A DNA stretch of 7,708 nucleotides from Verrucomicrobiia bacterium. GTDB lineage: Bacteria > Verrucomicrobiota > Verrucomicrobiia > Opitutales > Opitutaceae. This document shows, piece after piece, positions 6,657 through 7,708 of this stretch; position 1 is the first letter of the stretch, and every line of letters starts with the position of its first letter. The stretch is from contig JAUHWE010000201.1 of NCBI GenBank assembly GCA_030424825.1, forward strand, positions 1-7,708. The letters are read 5' to 3'. Both the position numbers and the translations under genes were made by a program. A model generated the notes under the pieces. That model searched no databases. It saw only the letters and a program-made list of their open reading frames with translations, and was not told the origin of the DNA.

Positions 6657-7708
6657 TCAATAAAGCGAGGCCATTCGTTCGTTGTAAAACTCCAGCAGGT
6701 TTTCGTATATCGTTGCGCTGTCCGATTCAGACAAGGCCATTTTCGCCAAATCCTTTGCCTCCTTCAGAGTCATGCTTTGCACCACAAATTTGACGTTTGG
6801 CAGCAATCCCGGAGCGATACTCAGCGACTCGATTCCCAATCCAATCAACATTGGTACCATGACGGGATCACCCGCCATCTCACCGCAAATCGAAACTTCC
6901 CGTTTTCCTTTACGAGCTGCCTTCACGACGTGGTCCAACGTTCGAATCACCGCTGGATGCGTCGGCTCGTACAGATGAGCGACGCGATCGTTCAGTCGGT
7001 CTACGGCAATGAGATATTGAATCAGATCATTCGATCCGATGCTGAAGAAAGAGGATCCCGGCACAAGTGTATCGCAGGCGGTTGCCGCACTCGGAATTTC
7101 GATCATTGAGCCCGCCGACAGATTCTCGTTGAAAGGGATCCCTTCGCTTTTCAGCTGCTCTTTCGCCATTTCCAGATACTCGTTCGCTTGCTCGAGCTCT
7201 GGAGCGCCACTAATCATCGGATACATCACCCGGATATCCCCGTGGGCACTGGCCCGAAGAATCGCTCTCAGTTGGGTGGTAAAAAACTCGACGTTGTCCA
7301 GGCAATAACGAATCGCTCTGTAACCAAGAAATGGATTCGATTCGGGCACCATCCCTAGCTCGGGAATACTGGACATCTTATCACCTCCGAGGTCAAAGGT
7401 TCTGATGACAACTGGCAGTCCACCCATCGTCTCTACCGTATTTCGATATGCGTTGTATTGAGCCTCTTCAGACGGAAGGCTCTTGGAATTCAAAAACAAG
7501 TACTCCGTCCGGTACAGTCCGATTCCGTCAGCCCCAATCTCAAGGGCCCGTTTCGCCTCCTCCTCAGACTCGATATTCGCCATCAACTGAATCGGATGCC
7601 CATCCTTTGTCTGAGAAACGTTTTTGGACAAAGCGATCAAACGCTTCGCTATCGAGTCGTGCTCGTCCTTGAGCTTTCCGTATCGGTAGAGCGTCGCATC
7701 ACTCGGAT
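6657..7708 (-). CDS. ptsI: PTS enzyme I, phosphoenolpyruvate-protein phosphotransferase (N-terminus missing)
   Basis: Enzyme I takes phosphate from phosphoenolpyruvate and passes it to HPr, starting the cytoplasmic phosphotransferase relay. The frame is open from the right edge to the TGA at 6657-6659, giving 349 visible residues; a TTG at 7640 is internal. Compared with E. coli enzyme I (575 residues), about 230 N-terminal residues are missing, including the phospho-histidine and HPr-binding domains. The PEP-binding TIM-barrel domain is complete. It shows GIGLYRTE (Arg at visible 66, E. coli R296), VIRTFDLGGDK (Arg102, R332), NPFLGYRAIR, SMIEIPSAA (Glu203, E431), FFSIGSNDLIQY (Asn226/Asp227, N454/D455), and ICGEMAGD with catalytic Cys274 (C502). 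All these key residues are kept, so the enzyme should be functional. A ptsH gene, if linked, would lie beyond the right edge. The gene converges on the ArsR-methyltransferase gene. Confidence 0.95.
   Translation of the reverse strand, partial: PSDATLYRYGKLKDEHDSIAKRLIALSKNVSQTKDGHPIQLMANIESEEEAKRALEIGADGIGLYRTEYLFLNSKSLPSEEAQYNAYRNTVETMGGLPVVIRTFDLGGDKMSSIPELGMVPESNPFLGYRAIRYCLDNVEFFTTQLRAILRASAHGDIRVMYPMISGAPELEQANEYLEMAKEQLKSEGIPFNENLSAGSMIEIPSAATACDTLVPGSSFFSIGSNDLIQYLIAVDRLNDRVAHLYEPTHPAVIRTLDHVVKAARKGKREVSICGEMAGDPVMVPMLIGLGIESLSIAPGLLPNVKFVVQSMTLKEAKDLAKMALSESDSATIYENLLEFYNERMASLY

Noticed and set aside
6651..7109. 152-aa plus-strand open frame opposite ptsI
   Set aside because: The minus strand encodes a clear enzyme I with all its catalytic residues; this frame has no recognisable features.
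7638..7640. TTG as the start of ptsI
   Set aside because: The frame continues to the window edge with typical enzyme I sequence (PSDATLYRYGKL), so this is an internal codon.
1..7708. tRNA, rRNA, CRISPR, insertion sequence, integrase or defence-system genes
   Set aside because: No tRNA-like cloverleaf, spaced repeats, transposase motifs or defence domains were seen. Non-coding gaps are all under 100 bp.

Overview
The window looks like ordinary chromosomal DNA from a bacterium of the Planctomycetes-Verrucomicrobia-Chlamydiae (PVC) group, most likely a Verrucomicrobiota member. The main clue is a GreA transcript-cleavage factor carrying a ~460-residue N-terminal extension, an architecture known from chlamydiae and relatives. 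Visible starts without Shine-Dalgarno motifs and moderate GC are compatible but weak support. The lineage is an inference from architecture, not from any search. There are no RNA genes, mobile elements, CRISPR arrays or phage genes.

Layout: (1) 1-996, plus strand, the 3' part of a hypothetical membrane protein, open through the left edge. (2) 1080-2393, plus strand, a major facilitator superfamily exporter with a TTG start. (3) 2383-3639, minus strand, an RsmB-type 16S rRNA m5C methyltransferase, convergent with the transporter and overlapping it by 11 bp. (4) A 90-bp divergent intergenic region. (5) 3730-5589, plus strand, the long GreA, followed by a strong intrinsic terminator at 5615-5649. 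(6) 5689-6621, plus strand, an ArsR-type DNA-binding domain fused to a SAM-dependent methyltransferase fold, resembling SahR-type regulators that sense S-adenosylhomocysteine. (7) 6657 to the right edge, minus strand, the C-terminal 349 residues of enzyme I of the phosphotransferase system (ptsI), convergent with the regulator.

The genes do not form one pathway. Coding is tightly packed, with no non-coding gap above 100 bp, and orientations alternate, so most genes are probably separate transcription units. Two are information-processing genes (rsmB, greA), one is a predicted methyl-cycle regulator, one is a PTS component, and two are envelope proteins. I found no convincing undescribed multi-gene system. 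The items most worth a second look are the extended GreA, the orphan SahR-like fusion with possible operator repeats just upstream, and the lack of Shine-Dalgarno sequences at every visible start.
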